A stretch of DNA of 64,000 bases from Nonomuraea candida. Its GTDB lineage: Bacteria; Actinomycetota; Actinomycetes; Streptosporangiales; Streptosporangiaceae. The notes under the pieces were generated by a model. That model was not told the origin of the DNA and made no database searches. It saw only the letters and a list, made by a program, of their open reading frames with translations. Shown one piece after another: positions 16,573 to 26,972 of the stretch. The translations under genes and the position numbers were made by a program. Numbering within the stretch: position 1 is the first letter of the stretch; the number at the start of each line of letters is the position of its first letter. The stretch lies in assembly GCF_000725485.1 (NCBI RefSeq), contig NZ_JOAG01000026.1, forward strand, positions 124,001-188,000, in the 5' to 3' direction.

Positions 16573-16722
16573 TGCAGATCCCCCCATCCACCTGGCAAGG
16601 TAACGGACAGTGACCGGCGAACCCGTGCGCCACGCGGGTGAGCGGCCCGGAAGGCGGTGGCGGGCCCGCGGTGCGCCGTCCGGCCGCGCTCACCCCTTGA
16701 TCGGCCGGAAAGCGGGAAATAT

Positions 16723-16742
16723 GGTGTTAATCGTTTAACACC
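16723..16742. promoter_or_regulatory. Perfect palindrome upstream of the LacI gene (operator candidate O1)
   Basis: GGTGTTAATCGTTTAACACC has 8-bp perfect arms around a TCGT centre, in otherwise GC-rich sequence. The central CG with AT-rich flanks is the style of LacI-family operators, and a related site sits directly before the LacI start. Confidence 0.55.
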
Positions 16743-16835
16743 GGCGAGCGGCCGGGAGGTGACATGTCCCCGCATGAGAGCTGAAGGCCGAGATCGCCGC
16801 GGACAATTACCCCATAATCCTATAGGAAATGCTAG

Positions 16836-16849
16836 GTTATTCGACTAAC
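16836..16849. promoter_or_regulatory. Second operator-like palindrome abutting the LacI start (O2)
   Basis: GTTATTCGACTAAC is symmetric at 12 of 14 positions and matches the core of the upstream palindrome (GTTAATCGTTTAAC) at 11 of 14. The site ends immediately before ATG 16850, so binding would repress the regulator itself and the genes behind it. Confidence 0.5.
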
Positions 16850-17851
16850 ATGAGACCCACAGCGCGACAAGTGGCCGAGCTGGCGAACGTGTCGGTGGCG
16901 ACCGTCTCCTACGTGCTCAGCGGCAAGGACCGGCCCGTGTCCGCCGAGACCAGGCAGCGGGTGCTCAACGCCGCCAGGCAGCTCGGCTACACCCCCAACC
17001 AGGCCGCCAGAAGCCTGCGCAGGCGCCGCACCCAGCGCGTCTGCCTGGTGCTGAGCTCGTTCGGCGGCGTGCCGACCGACGAGCGGCTCTCCACCGACCT
17101 GCACGAGATGGCCGACGCGCGCGGCTACTCCGTGGTCTCGCTCGCCGTCTACTCCGAGGCCCGGGCCAAGGCCGCCGTCGAGGCGCTGCGCGGCGGCATC
17201 GCCGACGGGGCGCTGATCAACGTCGCCGGCGACCACCTCGCCCACGACCTGCTCGCCGGGCTGGCCGCCACCGGGCTGCCGATGGTGGTGCTGAGCAACG
17301 AGAGCGGGCTGGAGGGGTGCGACGTCGTCCGCACCCCCGAGACGCAGGCGTGCGCCGAGGCCGTCGATCACCTGCTGGCCACCGGGCGGCGGCGGATCGC
17401 GTTCCTGGCGCACCGGCACGAGCTCTACCGCGACGAGCCCGTGGGCCGGCTGCTCGGCTACACCACCGCCCTGGAGCGCCACGGCGTCACCGACCGCATC
17501 GTCACCGGGGGCGCGGACGACCGCGTGGCGGCCTACCAGACCGCCGCCGAGCTGCTGCGCTCGCCCGACCGGCCCGACGCGATCTTCGCCGCCTCCGACC
17601 GGGCGGCGATCAGCGCCATCTGGGCCGCCAGGGACCTGGGGCTGCGCGTGCCCGAGGACGTCGCGGTCGTCGGCGTCGGCAACATCGACGAGGGTCTCAT
17701 CAGCAACCCGCAGCTCAGCACCGTCGGCCCGCTGCGGCACGACTACACCGACGTCGTACGCCTGCTCTTCGACCGCCTCCGGGCCGAGGAGCCGCCGCCC
17801 GCCCGCGAGATCGTCCGTTCGTGGACCTTCGTGCGGCGGGGCTCGTCCTAG
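16850..17851 (+). CDS. LacI-family transcriptional regulator
   Basis: This 333-residue repressor has the LacI helix-turn-helix ARQVAELANVSVATVSYVLSGKDRPVSAETRQRVLNAARQLGY at the N-terminus. A periplasmic-binding-like sugar domain follows (RVCLVLSSFGG, GALINVAGDHL, DAIFAASDRAAISAIWAARDLGLRVPEDVAVVGVGNIDEG). ATG 16850 is preferred because the HTH then starts six residues in; ATG 16829 would add seven residues and place the O2 palindrome inside the gene. It is the first gene of a rightward set that continues with a sugar ABC importer and a sulfatase, so it most likely senses a sugar or sulfated sugar and controls them and itself. Confidence 0.9.
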   Translation: MRPTARQVAELANVSVATVSYVLSGKDRPVSAETRQRVLNAARQLGYTPNQAARSLRRRRTQRVCLVLSSFGGVPTDERLSTDLHEMADARGYSVVSLAVYSEARAKAAVEALRGGIADGALINVAGDHLAHDLLAGLAATGLPMVVLSNESGLEGCDVVRTPETQACAEAVDHLLATGRRRIAFLAHRHELYRDEPVGRLLGYTTALERHGVTDRIVTGGADDRVAAYQTAAELLRSPDRPDAIFAASDRAAISAIWAARDLGLRVPEDVAVVGVGNIDEGLISNPQLSTVGPLRHDYTDVVRLLFDRLRAEEPPPAREIVRSWTFVRRGSS

Positions 17852-17866
17852 AAGGGAATCCGCCAG

Positions 17867-19132
17867 ATGTCCTCCCACCCCTCACGCCGCGAGCTGTTCC
17901 GTCTCGCCGGGGCGGCCGCCGCCGTGCCCGTCCTGGCCTCCTGCGCCGGAGCGCCGAGCGCACCCGCCGCCGCGCCCGGCACGTTCACCGTCTACTGGAA
18001 CGCGGGCCACGACTACCAGGCGTACCGCGCGGTGATCGCCGAGTTCGAGCGGGCCCACCGGGTCAAGGTCAACCTCCAGAAGTACCAGTGGCCCGACCTG
18101 CGGACCAGGCTGCTGGCGGACTTCGCCTCCGGGACCGTGCCGGACCTGGTGGAGGAGCCCGGCGGGTGGGTGCAGGAGTTCGCCGTCTCCGGCAACGCCC
18201 GCCCGCTGCAGGACTACGTCGACCGCGACGGCGCGGCGATGGGCTTCCCCGCCGACTGGCAGCCGGTGACCGTGGAGCGCAACTCGTACCAGGGCAAGGT
18301 GTACGGCGTGCAGCTCCACCTGACCTGCAACACGCTCTTCTACAACCGGGGGATGCTGCGCGAGGCCGGCGTGGAGCCGCCCACCACCTGGGACGAGTTC
18401 CTGGAGGCGGCCCGGAGGCTGACCCGGGACGGCGTGTACGGCGCCGCGCTCAACCAGGACTACACCTACATGTGGCCCTGGATGGTGCAGGCCGGCGTCA
18501 CCCCCTACGACCTGGAGACCAAGGCCATCATGGAGCCGCGCGCCGACGCCGTCGCCGCCCTGCAGTTCCAGGCCGACCTCGTCCACAGGCACAAGGTGGC
18601 ACCCGTGCCGACCACCGGCACCGACTACTCGGGCCCGCAGAAGCTGTTCTCCGCCGAGCGCGCCGCGATGATCTTCACCGGTCCGTGGGACCTCGACCCG
18701 ATCAGGAAGACCAGCGCCGGCATCGAGCTGGGCGTCGCGCCGCCGCTGAAGCACAGGACGGCGGCCACCCAGGCGGCCGGCGTCAGCCTGTTCGTGCCCG
18801 CCAAGGCGAGCAGGCCCGAGCTGTCCTGGGACTTCATCAAGCGCGTCACCGCCCTCGACGTCGAGCGGGCCGCCACGAAGGAGACCGGCATGCTCATGCC
18901 GCGCAAGTCGTGGGTGGACCTGCCCGAGGTGCAGAACGACCCCGTCACCAAGGTCTTCGCCGACGCCCTGCCCACCGCCAGGGACTCCTCCCAGCAGGTG
19001 CGCCTGACCGGGCAGCTGGGCAGGTGGGAGGAGCAGCTCAAGGTCATGTACCAGCAGGTGCTCATCCAGAACAAGCCGGCCGCCGAGGCGCTGGCCGACT
19101 TCGTCAAGGCGGCGGAGGGCTTCCTGAAGTGA
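17867..19132 (+). CDS. Sugar ABC transporter substrate-binding lipoprotein (Tat-type)
   Basis: This 421-residue protein has SRRELFRLAGAAAAVPVLASCAG, a twin-arginine lipoprotein signal with lipobox LASC. The mature part matches family-1 extracellular solute-binding proteins: FTVYWNAGHDYQAYRAVIAEFERAH, NTLFYNRGMLREAGVEPPTTWDEFLEAARRL, AAMIFTGPWDL. It follows the regulator after 15 bases with a GAAGGGA ribosome-binding site and overlaps the first permease by 4 bases (GTGA). It would capture an oligosaccharide or sugar for the two permeases. No ATPase gene is in the cluster, as usual for actinobacterial sugar importers that share one multi-system MsiK-like ATPase. Confidence 0.93.
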   Translation: MSSHPSRRELFRLAGAAAAVPVLASCAGAPSAPAAAPGTFTVYWNAGHDYQAYRAVIAEFERAHRVKVNLQKYQWPDLRTRLLADFASGTVPDLVEEPGGWVQEFAVSGNARPLQDYVDRDGAAMGFPADWQPVTVERNSYQGKVYGVQLHLTCNTLFYNRGMLREAGVEPPTTWDEFLEAARRLTRDGVYGAALNQDYTYMWPWMVQAGVTPYDLETKAIMEPRADAVAALQFQADLVHRHKVAPVPTTGTDYSGPQKLFSAERAAMIFTGPWDLDPIRKTSAGIELGVAPPLKHRTAATQAAGVSLFVPAKASRPELSWDFIKRVTALDVERAATKETGMLMPRKSWVDLPEVQNDPVTKVFADALPTARDSSQQVRLTGQLGRWEEQLKVMYQQVLIQNKPAAEALADFVKAAEGFLK

Positions 19133-20001
19133 GGCCGCGCACGCTCTCCGGCCGCTACGCCAGGACCGCCTACCTCTTCCTGCTCCCCGCGATCCTGTTC
19201 TTCGCGGCCTTCTTCTACCTGCCGATCGGCAACGTGGTGGCCACCAGCCTGCGCACCGGCCCGATGGCCGACCAGTGGACGGGCCTGGGCAACTACGCCC
19301 AGGCCCTGGGCGACCCGGCCGTGCGGCACTCGTTCCTGATCACCGCCGGCTTCTCGGTGCTCGTGGTGGCGGGCTCGATCGTGCTCGGGCTGGCCCTGGC
19401 GCTCGCGCTGGACCAGCCGCTCAAGGGGCGGGTGGCCTTCCGGGTGCTGCTGCTGGTGCCGTACCTGACGTCGGTGGCGATCGTCGGGCTGCTGTGGCGC
19501 AACATCCTCGACCCCGAGCTGGGCGTGCTGAACCGGCTGCTGGCCGAGCTGGGGCTGCCCGGGCAGCAGTGGCTCAACACCGCGCCGCTGCTCACCATCG
19601 CCGCCGTCACGCTCTGGCAGAACGTCGGCTACACGATGGTGTTGTTCCTGGCCGGGCTGCAGGGCATCCCCGAGACCTACCACGAGGCCGCCAGGATCGA
19701 CGGGGCGGACGCCTGGCACCGGTTCTGGCGGATCACGCTGCCGCTGCTGGCCCCGACCACGCTGTTCGTCTCCGTCATGGCGGTCATCTCGGGGCTGCAG
19801 GCGTTCGGGCAGGCCTACATCATCACCAACGGCGGCCCCGGCGACGCCACCGACCTGTCGGTCTTCCACATCTTCAACGTCGCCTTCCGCGCCAGGGACT
19901 TCGGCTACTCTTCGGCCCAGTCGGTGCTGCTGCTGATCGTCATCGTGGCGTTCACCCTGGTCCAGCTCCGGGCCGGGCGGCGCGGGGAGGTCCAGTACTG
20001 A
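19129..20001 (+). CDS. Sugar ABC transporter permease (MalF/UgpA type)
   Basis: This 290-residue protein begins at GTG 19129, overlapping the binding-protein stop. It has six predicted membrane helices (YLFLLPAILFFAAFFYLPIG first) and the EAA loop YHEAARIDGADAWHRFWRITLPLLAPT that contacts the ATPase. The QAYIITNGGPG region is typical of MalF-type partners. It overlaps the next permease by one base. The long open frame upstream of 19129 is a shadow of other genes. Confidence 0.92.
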   Translation: MRPRTLSGRYARTAYLFLLPAILFFAAFFYLPIGNVVATSLRTGPMADQWTGLGNYAQALGDPAVRHSFLITAGFSVLVVAGSIVLGLALALALDQPLKGRVAFRVLLLVPYLTSVAIVGLLWRNILDPELGVLNRLLAELGLPGQQWLNTAPLLTIAAVTLWQNVGYTMVLFLAGLQGIPETYHEAARIDGADAWHRFWRITLPLLAPTTLFVSVMAVISGLQAFGQAYIITNGGPGDATDLSVFHIFNVAFRARDFGYSSAQSVLLLIVIVAFTLVQLRAGRRGEVQY

Positions 20002-20807
20002 TGCGCAAGGCCCTGCTCTACACCCTGCTCACACTGGCCTCGCTCGTCACGGTCGTGCCGCTGCTCTACATGGTCTCGCTGTCGCTCCAGACCGAGACCG
20101 AGACACTGTCGGCCGAGGCGGTCCTGTGGCCGCAGACGCCGCAGTGGGGCAACTACGCCGAACTGTTCACCAGGGCGCCGTTCGGCGACTTCATCGTCAA
20201 CAGCCTCGTCGTGGCCGGCGCGATCACGCTGGCGCACCTGCTGTTCGACCCGCTCGTCGGCTACGTCTTCGCCAAGTTCCGCTTCCCGCTGCGCAACACG
20301 CTGTTCGTGGCGCTGCTGGCCACGCTCATGGTGCCGTTCTTCGTGCGGATGATCCCGCTGTACGTGCTCATGGCCAACCTGGGCTGGCTGAACACCTACC
20401 AGGGGCTGGTCACGCCGTTCCTCATGGACGCGTTCGGGATCTTCCTCATGAGACAGTTCATCCAGCCCATCCCCGACGACCTGATCCACGCCGCCCGCAT
20501 CGACGGCGCCTCGGAGCTGCGCATCTACCGCAGCGTCATCCTGCCGCAGACGCGGCCGGCGCTGGCGGTGCTGGGGCTGTTCACGTTCGTCTTCCAGTGG
20601 AACGAGTTCCTCTGGCCGCTGGTCGCCACCACCACGCCCGAGATGCGCACCATCCCGGTCGGGCTCACCCTGTTCAACCAGGAGTACTTCACCCTGTGGC
20701 ACCTCACGGCCGCCGGCTCGGTGATCCTCTTCGTGCCCACCGCCGTCCTGTTCGTCCTGACCCAGCGATACTTCGTCCGGGGCATCGCCCTGACCGGTCT
20801 CAAGTGA
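20001..20807 (+). CDS. Sugar ABC transporter permease (MalG/UgpE type)
   Basis: This 268-residue protein starts MRKALLYTLLTLASLVTVVPLLYMVSLSL. Its EAA loop reads DDLIHAARIDGASELRIYRSVILPQTRPALAVLGLFTFVFQWNEF, followed by the family's LTLFNQEY stretch. ATG 20001 shares its A with the preceding TGA. It would pair with the upstream permease in one channel. The sulfatase gene starts 13 bases after its stop, placing a sulfate-ester hydrolase in the same transcript as the importer. Confidence 0.92.
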   Translation: MRKALLYTLLTLASLVTVVPLLYMVSLSLQTETETLSAEAVLWPQTPQWGNYAELFTRAPFGDFIVNSLVVAGAITLAHLLFDPLVGYVFAKFRFPLRNTLFVALLATLMVPFFVRMIPLYVLMANLGWLNTYQGLVTPFLMDAFGIFLMRQFIQPIPDDLIHAARIDGASELRIYRSVILPQTRPALAVLGLFTFVFQWNEFLWPLVATTTPEMRTIPVGLTLFNQEYFTLWHLTAAGSVILFVPTAVLFVLTQRYFVRGIALTGLK

Positions 20808-20820
20808 GGAGTTCCTTGTC

Positions 20821-22188
20821 GTGCGCCCGAACGTGATCGTCGTCTTCACCGACCAGCAGCGGTGGGACACCGTCGGCCCCTTCACCCCCAACCTCGACAG
20901 AATGGCCAGGCACGGCACCCAGGCCACGGTCGCGATCACCCCGCAGCCGGTGTGCGCGCCGGCCCGCGCCGCGCTGCAGACGGGCCGCTACCCGACCACG
21001 ACCGGCGTCTACCGCAACGGCCGCGTGCTGCCGCCCGGCGAGCGCACGCTGGCCCACCACTTCGGCGCGGCCGGCTACGCCACCGGCTACATCGGCAAGT
21101 GGCACCTGGCGGGCAGCGAGCCGGTGCCCGAGGAGCAGCGCGGCGGCTACCGCTCGTGGCTGGCGGCCAACGCCCTGGAGCACACCTCCGACGCCTACCG
21201 CACGATCGTCTACGACGAGGCGAACGAGCCCGTCCTGCTGCCCGGCTACCGCTCCGACGCGCTCATCGACGCGGCCGTGCGATTCGTCGCCGACCACGCC
21301 GACGAGCCGTTCTACCTGTTCCTGTCGCTGCTGGAGCCGCACCACCAGAACGAGGTGGACGACTACCCGGCCCCCGACGGCTACGAGGAGCGCTACCAGG
21401 GCCGCTGGATGCCGCCGGACCTGGCCGCGCTCGGCGGCACCGCCCACCGGCACATGGGCGGCTACCTGGGCCAGGTCAAGCGCCTGGACGAGGGGCTGGG
21501 CCGGCTGCTGGACGCGCTGCGCAGCATGGACCTGCTGGACGACACGATCGTGGCCTACACCTCCGACCACGGCAACCACTTCAAGACCCGCAACGGCGAG
21601 TACAAACGCTCCTGCCACGACGCGTCCCTGCGGGTGCCGCTGGCGCTGCGCGGCCCCGGCTTCGACGGCGGCGGCGCCATCTCCCGGCCGGTCAGCACCC
21701 TCGACCTGCCGCCGACGCTGCTGGAGGCCGCCGGGCTGCCGGTGCCCGCCGGGATGCAGGGGCGCTCGTTCCTGCCGCTGGTGCGCGACCCCCGCGCCGC
21801 CTGGCCCGAAGAGGTGTTCTTCCAGGTGAGCGAGTCGGAGGTGGGGCGCGGCATCCGCACCTCGCGGTGGAAGTACTACGCCGTGGCCGAGGACGCGCAC
21901 CCGTGGGACGACCCGGCCGCCGGCCGCTACCGGGAGCAGGCCCTGTACGACCTGGAGCACGATCCGCACGAGCTGGTCAACCTGGCCGGCCACGCCTCGC
22001 ACGCGCGGGTCGCGGCGGAGCTGCGCGAGCGGCTGGTGGCGCGGATCGCCGCGGCGGAGGGGGCCGCGCCGGTGGTCGAGCCCGCGCTGCCGCGCGAGGG
22101 GCGGCACCAGGCGATGCCCGACCCCGAGGTGCGGCTGCACGGCCCCAAGCCGGTCCGCTTCGGCCACCAGCCCCGCGCCGCCTCCTGA
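20821..22188 (+). CDS. Type I sulfatase (formylglycine-dependent)
   Basis: This 455-residue protein of the alkaline-phosphatase superfamily has the sulfatase signature PVCAPARAALQTGRYPTTTGV; Cys45 in C-x-P-x-R would be converted to formylglycine. Metal-binding residues are evident in VIVVFTDQQRWD at the start and in YTSDHGNHF. IGKWHLAG supplies the usual Lys/His pair. It lacks a signal peptide, so it should act in the cytosol on an imported sulfated sugar, in line with its position behind a sugar importer. The maturing formylglycine-generating enzyme is not in this window. GTG 20821 is the start. Exact substrate unknown. Confidence 0.92.
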   Translation: MRPNVIVVFTDQQRWDTVGPFTPNLDRMARHGTQATVAITPQPVCAPARAALQTGRYPTTTGVYRNGRVLPPGERTLAHHFGAAGYATGYIGKWHLAGSEPVPEEQRGGYRSWLAANALEHTSDAYRTIVYDEANEPVLLPGYRSDALIDAAVRFVADHADEPFYLFLSLLEPHHQNEVDDYPAPDGYEERYQGRWMPPDLAALGGTAHRHMGGYLGQVKRLDEGLGRLLDALRSMDLLDDTIVAYTSDHGNHFKTRNGEYKRSCHDASLRVPLALRGPGFDGGGAISRPVSTLDLPPTLLEAAGLPVPAGMQGRSFLPLVRDPRAAWPEEVFFQVSESEVGRGIRTSRWKYYAVAEDAHPWDDPAAGRYREQALYDLEHDPHELVNLAGHASHARVAAELRERLVARIAAAEGAAPVVEPALPREGRHQAMPDPEVRLHGPKPVRFGHQPRAAS

Positions 22189-22214
22189 CCGTCTTCGCCT
22201 CCTGACCCTCTGCG

Positions 22215-22270
22215 CCTGCGGGTCCGGGCCTGCGGGTCCGGGCCTGCGCGTCCGTGCCTGCGGGTCCGGG
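22215..22270. repeat. Four tandem 14-bp repeats
   Basis: The unit CCTGCGGGTCCGGG is repeated four times (the third copy has two changes) in the 215-base gap between the sulfatase and aldo/keto reductase genes. A GC-only hairpin at about 22277-22300 follows and may terminate the sulfatase transcript. Confidence 0.8.
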
Positions 22271-22403
22271 TCCTCGGGGCCGGCCCCCGGGGGCCGGGCC
22301 TCCTGGTCCGCGTCCCGCGGGCGCCGCGTGATAGGGAAGGAACGACCACTTATCCGTCGTGTCAGGAAGTGGGAACGTCGCACTCGGCAAGGTGAGGAAC
22401 CGC

Positions 22404-23249
22404 ATGTCCATATCGCTCCCGTCCACCGGCACGCTGGCCGTCGGCGGCAAGACCGTGCACCGCCTCGGCTTCGGGGCCATGAGCCTGACGGGGCCCGGCG
22501 TCTGGGGGCCGCCGCGCGACCACGACGGGGCCGTCCGGGTGCTGCGCCGGGTGGTCGAGCTGGGCGTGACCTTCATCGACACGGCCGACTCCTACGGCCC
22601 GTACGTCAACGAGGAGCTCATCCGCGAGGCGCTGCACCCCTACCCGGAGGAGCTGCTGATCGCGACCAAGGCCGGGTTCGTGCGCACCGGGCCGGGCCAG
22701 TGGCACGCCGTGGGACGGCCCGAATACCTGCGGCAGGAGGTCGAGATGAGCCTGCGCAGGCTCGGCGTCGAGCGGCTGGACCTGCTCCAGCTGCACCGCG
22801 TGGACCCGCAGGTGCCGCTGGAGGACCAGGTCGGCGAGCTCGCCGCGCTGCGCGACGAGGGCAAGATCGCCGCGATCGGCCTGTCCGAGGTGGGCGTCGA
22901 GGAGCTGGAGCGGGCGCGGCGGGTCACCGCGATCGCCTCCGTGCAGAACCGCTACAACCTCAGCAACCGCTTCTCCGACCCGGTGCTCGACCACTGCACC
23001 GGGCAGGGGATCGTGTTCATCCCCTACAGCCCCGTCGCCAAGGGCGCGCTGGCCGGGCCCGGCAGCCCCGTCGAGCACGTCGCCAAGGCCACCGGGGCCA
23101 CGCCGGCCCAGGTCAGCCTGGCCTGGCTGCTGGCCAGGTCGCCGATGACGCTGCCGATCCCCGGCACCTCGTCCATCGCCCACCTGGAGGAGAACCTGGG
23201 GGCCTCGACCGTGTCGCTGACGGCCGAGCAGCTGGCCGAGCTGGGCTGA
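22404..23249 (+). CDS. Aldo/keto reductase
   Basis: This 281-residue TIM-barrel oxidoreductase has the catalytic tetrad visible: Asp and Tyr in FIDTADSYG, Lys in ATKAGF and His in LLQLHRVDP. The NADPH-binding end is IPYSPVAKGAL with the LPIPGTSSIAHLEENLGA C-terminal motif. ATG 22404 has a good GTGAGG upstream and begins just before the family homology; 22359 is an earlier in-frame ATG. It is on the same strand as the sulfatase but after a repeat-filled gap, so co-transcription is uncertain. Substrate unknown. Confidence 0.9.
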   Translation: MSISLPSTGTLAVGGKTVHRLGFGAMSLTGPGVWGPPRDHDGAVRVLRRVVELGVTFIDTADSYGPYVNEELIREALHPYPEELLIATKAGFVRTGPGQWHAVGRPEYLRQEVEMSLRRLGVERLDLLQLHRVDPQVPLEDQVGELAALRDEGKIAAIGLSEVGVEELERARRVTAIASVQNRYNLSNRFSDPVLDHCTGQGIVFIPYSPVAKGALAGPGSPVEHVAKATGATPAQVSLAWLLARSPMTLPIPGTSSIAHLEENLGASTVSLTAEQLAELG

Positions 23250-23314
23250 GCGGCGGGCAGGACCGGCCGCGGCGGGGGCAGGACCGGCCGCGGCCGGCGG
23301 CGGAGACAAAGAGA

Positions 23315-23348
23315 GGGGCCGGCCCCCAGGCGCGGAGGGCCGGTCCCC
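23315..23348. terminator. Hairpin between convergent genes
   Basis: GGGGCCGGCCC at 23315-23325 pairs with GGGCCGGTCCCC at 23337-23348 (one bulged T). It lies between the aldo/keto reductase and chitinase stops. A direct repeat of GGCAGGACCGGCCGCGG (two copies) precedes it. Confidence 0.55.
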
Positions 23349-23361
23349 GGTCTTCAGGGGG

Positions 23362-25059
<1,698 letters not shown>

Positions 25060-25105
25060 GACGCTCCGACATCCGGTTGGGGGGTGTACAGGGGGTGGGA
25101 TGCCT

Positions 25106-25129
25106 AGGAAACTATTAGTAAAGTTTCCT
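25106..25129. promoter_or_regulatory. Inverted repeat in chitinase promoter region
   Basis: AGGAAACT (25106-25113) and AGTTTCCT (25122-25129) are perfect 8-bp arms around ATTAGTAA, in the only AT-rich stretch upstream of the chitinase gene (start 25059). The position suggests an operator or activator site; the protein is unknown. Confidence 0.5.
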
Positions 25130-25314
25130 TTTAGTTATGGGGCGACGGTATCCCCACCCGGCGGAGGCAGTCAATACGTTGCGCGCAGATCGTGAAATCA
25201 GGTGGTAAGGCCCGCGAGCCTTCCGGGGGCGCTCCCGTGACCGGCCGGCCCCGGCTGATAACGGTTGCGGAACGGACGGTGACGCCGCGTACGCCCATAC
25301 CTCAGCATTGAGGT

Positions 25315-25671
25315 GTGGCAGGTATGACCGCCTGGCGGCGGGCGGCTGAACGTCGGGGGCCCTACGTGGCCCGTGCGGTGGCGGAGCTGCGGTCCTGGCC
25401 CGCACTGGTGATCAGCGACGGCCGGCGCGGCACCAGCTTCGCCGTGCGCGGCACCGAGATCCTCCGGCTGACCGGCGCCGCCGAGGTCCAGGTGCGCCTG
25501 ACCGCCCCGGCGATCCACCGGCTCGGGCCGTACCTGCGCGCGTGCGCCCAGGTGCAGGAGTGCCCCGACGGCGCCTGGGTGGCCGTCCAGGTGGACGCCG
25601 AGCCGGACCTGGAGCTGCTGTTCGCCCTGACGAGCGTGGCCATCAAGGAGCACGTGCCCGTGGAGGCGTGA
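25315..25671 (+). CDS. Small luciferase-like-domain protein (DUF5519-like)
   Basis: This 118-residue protein reads [51 protein letters not shown], with a tail [30 protein letters not shown]. This is the pattern of the small actinobacterial 'luciferase domain' proteins (nitrophorin-unrelated, about 110-150 residues), whose role is unknown. ATG 25315 or 25324 may be the start. It lies divergent from the chitinase and 62 bases ahead of the Tm-1-like gene. The family call is from pattern memory and should be treated as probable. Confidence 0.65.
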   Translation: MAGMTAWRRAAERRGPYVARAVAELRSWPALVISDGRRGTSFAVRGTEILRLTGAAEVQVRLTAPAIHRLGPYLRACAQVQECPDGAWVAVQVDAEPDLELLFALTSVAIKEHVPVEA

Positions 25672-25733
25672 CCCTCCGTCCCGCGGGGGAGGCTGCTGGA
25701 TGGCGTGCACCGTGGTTCGGAAGGAGGGCCGGC

Positions 25734-26972
25734 ATGGCCGTGTTGCTCGTGGGGACCTTCGACACCAAGGGCGAGGAATACGCCTACGTCCGCGATCTCG
25801 TCACCGCGGCCGGGCAGGAGGTCGTCCTGCTCGACACGGGCGTGCGGGGCGAGCCGGCCCCCGAGGGCGCGCCCGCGCTCGTCCCCGACGTGGCGGCGGC
25901 GGAGGTCGCCGAGGCGGGCGGGACGAGCCTGGCCCGGCTCAGGAGCGACGGCGACCGCGGCGCGGCGCTGCGCACGATGGCCGCGGGCGCGGCCAGGATC
26001 GCGGCCCGGCTGCACCGCGACGGGCGCGTGAGCGGCGTGCTGGCCCTCGGCGGCAGCGGCGGCTCCTCCGTCGCGGCGGCCGCCATGCGCGCCCTGCCCG
26101 TCGGCCTGCCCAAGCTGCTCGTCTCGACCATGGCCGCCGGCGACGTGTCCCCCTACGTGGGCGAGCGCGACGTGACGGTCATGTACAGCGTCGTCGACAT
26201 CGCCGGGCTCAACTCGATCTCCCGCCGCATCCTGGGCAACGCCGCCGCCGCGATCGCCGCCATGGCGGCCGCTTACGACGCCCGCGCCGCCGGCCGGGAA
26301 CGCCCGCGGATCGCCGCCACGATGTTCGGCGTCACCACCCCCGCCGTGGACGCCGCCCGCGCCCGGCTCGAAGAGCTGGGCTACGAGGTGCTCGTCTTCC
26401 ACGCCACCGGGTCGGGCGGGCGCGCGATGGAGGCGCTGATCGCCGACGGATACTTCGCCGGGGTGCTCGACCTCACCACCACCGAGCTGGCCGACGAGCT
26501 CGTGGGCGGCGTCCTGTCCGCCGGGCCGGCGCGGCTGACCGCCGCGGGCGCGGCCGGCGTGCCGCAGGTCGTCAGCCTGGGCGCGGTGGACATGGTGAAC
26601 TTCGGGCCGATGGAGACCGTGCCCGAGAGGTTCCGGGACCGGCGGCTGCTCGTGCACAACCCGACCGTGACGCTGATGCGCACCACCGCCGGCGAGTGCG
26701 CCGCGATCGGCCGGGAGCTCGGCACGAAACTGGCCGCCGCCACCGGGCCCGTCGCGCTGTTCGTGCCGCGCGGCGGCGTCTCCGCCGTCGACGTCGAAGG
26801 CGGCCCCTTCCACGACCCCGACGCCGACGCCGCCTGCTTCGCCGCCGCCCTGGCCGCCGTGGCGGGCGGCGACGTGCAGGTGGTGGAGAGCGAGGACGAC
26901 ATCAACCAGCCCCGGTTCGCGGTCGCCGCCGCCGACCGGTTGCACGAGCTGATCCAGAAGGGGGCGGCATGA
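25734..26972 (+). CDS. Tm-1-like ATP-binding domain protein (UPF0261)
   Basis: This 412-residue protein begins [37 protein letters not shown], the hallmark start of the UPF0261/Tm-1 N-terminal family. [43 protein letters not shown] is the nucleotide-binding region, and ITPA-like conserved [20 protein letters not shown] follows. In tomato the homologous domain gives resistance to tobamovirus by binding its replicase; bacterial roles are undefined. ATG 25734 has a strong AAGGAGG. It overlaps the TIM-barrel partner by 4 bases; in plants the two domains are one polypeptide, supporting a joint function. Confidence 0.9.
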   Translation: MAVLLVGTFDTKGEEYAYVRDLVTAAGQEVVLLDTGVRGEPAPEGAPALVPDVAAAEVAEAGGTSLARLRSDGDRGAALRTMAAGAARIAARLHRDGRVSGVLALGGSGGSSVAAAAMRALPVGLPKLLVSTMAAGDVSPYVGERDVTVMYSVVDIAGLNSISRRILGNAAAAIAAMAAAYDARAAGRERPRIAATMFGVTTPAVDAARARLEELGYEVLVFHATGSGGRAMEALIADGYFAGVLDLTTTELADELVGGVLSAGPARLTAAGAAGVPQVVSLGAVDMVNFGPMETVPERFRDRRLLVHNPTVTLMRTTAGECAAIGRELGTKLAAATGPVALFVPRGGVSAVDVEGGPFHDPDADAACFAAALAAVAGGDVQVVESEDDINQPRFAVAAADRLHELIQKGAA

